A stretch of 64,000 nt of DNA from Euglena gracilis (Eukaryota; Euglenida; Euglenophyceae; Euglenales), in the NCBI GenBank assembly GCA_039621445.1, contig CP154954.1:66236891-66300890 (forward strand), read 5' to 3'. The notes beneath the pieces are model-generated. The model was not told the origin of the DNA and ran no database searches. It saw only the letters and a program-made list of their open reading frames with translations. Of this stretch, positions 62,063-64,000 are shown piece after piece (position 1 is the stretch's first letter; every line of letters starts with the position of its first letter). The position numbers were made by a program, and so were the translations under genes.

Positions 62063-64000
62063 GTCGGGGCCACCTCGGGAACTGGCGGATTATCACCATG
62101 ATCCCGCCTCCGTTCCCAATTTTTTTTTTCAGTCGCGAGCGACTGGATTTCTAGTTTCCCAATCACCTGGGTTTGACCCCCAACTTCCCGCCAGGCCCGA
62201 GTTATTCAGCCGCGAAGGGGTCCAAACTGGGTAGATTGGCCCGCCCCCCCCTCTTCCGACTCTGCCATTTCGCTGGGGTGAGATTTTCGGTCACAAAATT
62301 GATTTCTCAAAAATATCTCGAGAAGACATACATTACCTCCGGAAATGTCACACAGACCAAGTGCAACCCTGGAGGACCTCTATCGCCCCCCATTTGCCGT
62401 TTTGGCCGCCGACACGCCTGGCCCGTGTTCTGGCGCGCTTTTGCGACCCAAATCGGCTATTTTGGGGTGTTTTTGGGCCGTTTTTTTTGTCAAAAAACCA
62501 ATTTTCCCAAAATATCTCGACAATGAAGCAAAAATGGGAGGCAGAAACAGGAACCCTCCAAGGCCGTAGAGGGGTCACACGCTGCAACTGTGGCCGAAGA
62601 AATTTTGTCAGGCGAAGAAAGCTTGTCAGGCATGGCATTCTCCGCCAGAAATTCTCACCCGACATGCCAGCGAGTGCAAACCACGTGACAGCGTCCTGGA
62701 GTAGGCGCTTCCAGGGTTTCCGAAAAGCCAGCCAGTATGGGTCCAAGCTGACAACTTCCCGGACAGCTTTCTTTGGGGTGGGACCTTCCTTGAAAAGCAG
62801 CCCACTCCATAACGCGCAGAGGTGACCGCTTCGAGAGAGGGGTTCGGATTTCTGCGAACTGACAACGCAAAATTCCCAATAGGCAACTGTCCGCAGGCCG
62901 TGTTCGGGGAGACTTGGAGATATACAGAATTTGGAGACAAATGACTGCCAAAATACCTAACCAAGAATGACAAATAAAATTATAAGTCTTTCCGCCTGTT
63001 TTTTTTTGACAAGGTGTTTTTTTTGTGCAAAATGGGGCGGTGCAGCACAGACGGGGGGAATGGCAAGTCCTCACCCATTTCTTGCAGGGATCCAGGCAGC
63101 AATCGACTCCGATCCACACAACTTTTCCCCACATAAAGTCATCAAGTGTCATTTGTATTCCTGCTATTGTCCTGGGACTTGTCCCCTAGACAGGCCGCAA
63201 ACTTCAGCTGACAGTGCAATGTGCCAACGCCAATGAAACTCTGCACAAGTGTATGTTCAGCCTCACTGAAGAAGAGACCACACTGAAGCCAATGCAGCTG
63301 TGGTGGGTGATGATGGCCAAGGGGCACAGGGGCACCGGGACGGGGAGGGGTGTGCAGCGCATTGCTGACAGATATGGGGCACGCTGGATGCCGCGGAGAG
63401 GTGGGGACCAGGGGCTTTCCGAAGGACTCTCAACCCCCGGGGGTTCAGCTGACCCCAGGGGAAAAAGTGATGGCGGGACCGGGACCCCCTCCCCAGGGTG
63501 GGGGTCCCCTCAGGAAATCCCCTGGAGGGGGAACGGTGACGTCTGGCCGGCAGATCTCTGCGGCCAGCAAGAGCTAAGCGAAAAGGACGGCATTCGGAGG
63601 AACGCCGCCGGGACGGTGAAGGGAATGGTGGCTGGGAATGCAAATGCGCTTGGAAAAAGGTGTCTTCCGACTGGGGGGGGGTGGTCGTTGGACAAGGGGT
63701 CAAAAAGCGTTTTGCTGAACAATGACATTGTTCTCACCAACTCAATTGTTCTGTTTCTATTACAGCGCTTGTCTCTTTGAAACGCCAAAGCTCCACACAG
63801 GCAAAGACCAGTGCCTCTTCGTTGATCATCCATATCCCAAAAGAAAAGTTGGCAGGTAACTGGGACCCCCCCCCCAAAAAAGCCATAACTTTCATTCTGG
63901 TGCTTTGCGCAGAAAATTTTGGGCAATTTTGACAAAATTTAGCTCAAAAAGTGCCAAAATGACATTTGGCAAATTTTTGGCTGATTTTTGGCAATTTTTT
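62062..64000. other. Repeat-rich end of window
   Basis: It continues the repeat shared with 2560-2830 to about 62300, then degenerate repeats. A copy of the GGTCGTTGGACA/GTGCTTTGCGC repeat is at 63655-64000. ORFs near 62360-62820 and 63214-63640 lack GC3 bias or recognisable motifs. Confidence 0.4.

Noticed and set aside
62361-63780. Plus-strand ORFs near the right edge as genes
   Set aside because: No GC3 bias, no recognisable motif, and the surrounding sequence is dispersed repeat.

Overview
The window looks like nuclear DNA of a euglenid alga, close to Euglena. The evidence is internal. Two genes can be rebuilt from very short, GC3-rich exons, and their introns are not GT-AG. Most introns start with three bases followed by CAG (positions +4 to +6). 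Many end with CTG about eight bases before the next exon, and the intron ends are complementary. Joining exons by this rule restores reading frame and conserved motifs across 25 introns, which is the hallmark of nonconventional euglenid introns.

Gene 1 (+ strand, about 1279-9158) is the C-terminal half of a bacterial/plastid-type CDP-diacylglycerol synthase (phosphatidate cytidylyltransferase). Its five exons carry the complete family signature; the N-terminal exons lie left of the window. Its first visible intron (1373-7118) holds an array of about nineteen 164-bp tandem repeats, and another intron holds a large (CA)n tract.

Gene 2 (- strand, about 59621 down to 29650) is a membrane-bound hybrid histidine kinase of about 640 residues in 22 exons of 24-161 nt. 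The order is: several membrane helices, coiled coil, H-box, HATPase-like domain with a good N-box but degenerate G boxes, and a receiver domain with all key residues. About 28 kb of the 30-kb gene is intron, filled with microsatellites, poly(A/T), minisatellites, foldback repeats and dispersed repeats.

The two genes converge on an intergenic region (9159-29649). This holds repeat-rich DNA, a few orphan coding-like islands, and two DIRS-type tyrosine-recombinase retrotransposons. Element B (+, about 23962-28581) is inserted inside the 5' coding region of element A (-, about 19783-28954), and a truncated third DIRS end lies at about 19028-19486. Both elements have inverted terminal repeats and an internal complementary region. 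Both look dead: A is interrupted by B, has an in-frame TAG and has frameshifts; B has frame breaks in its gag and RT/RNase H regions.

Beyond 59.7 kb I see only repeats, including a short inverted-repeat element carrying an acidic ORF tail. I see no rRNA, tRNA or CRISPR. Exon borders were worked out by eye from frame, homology to domain families and end-pairing, so they can be off by a few bases. All functions are inferred from motifs; no database search was run.
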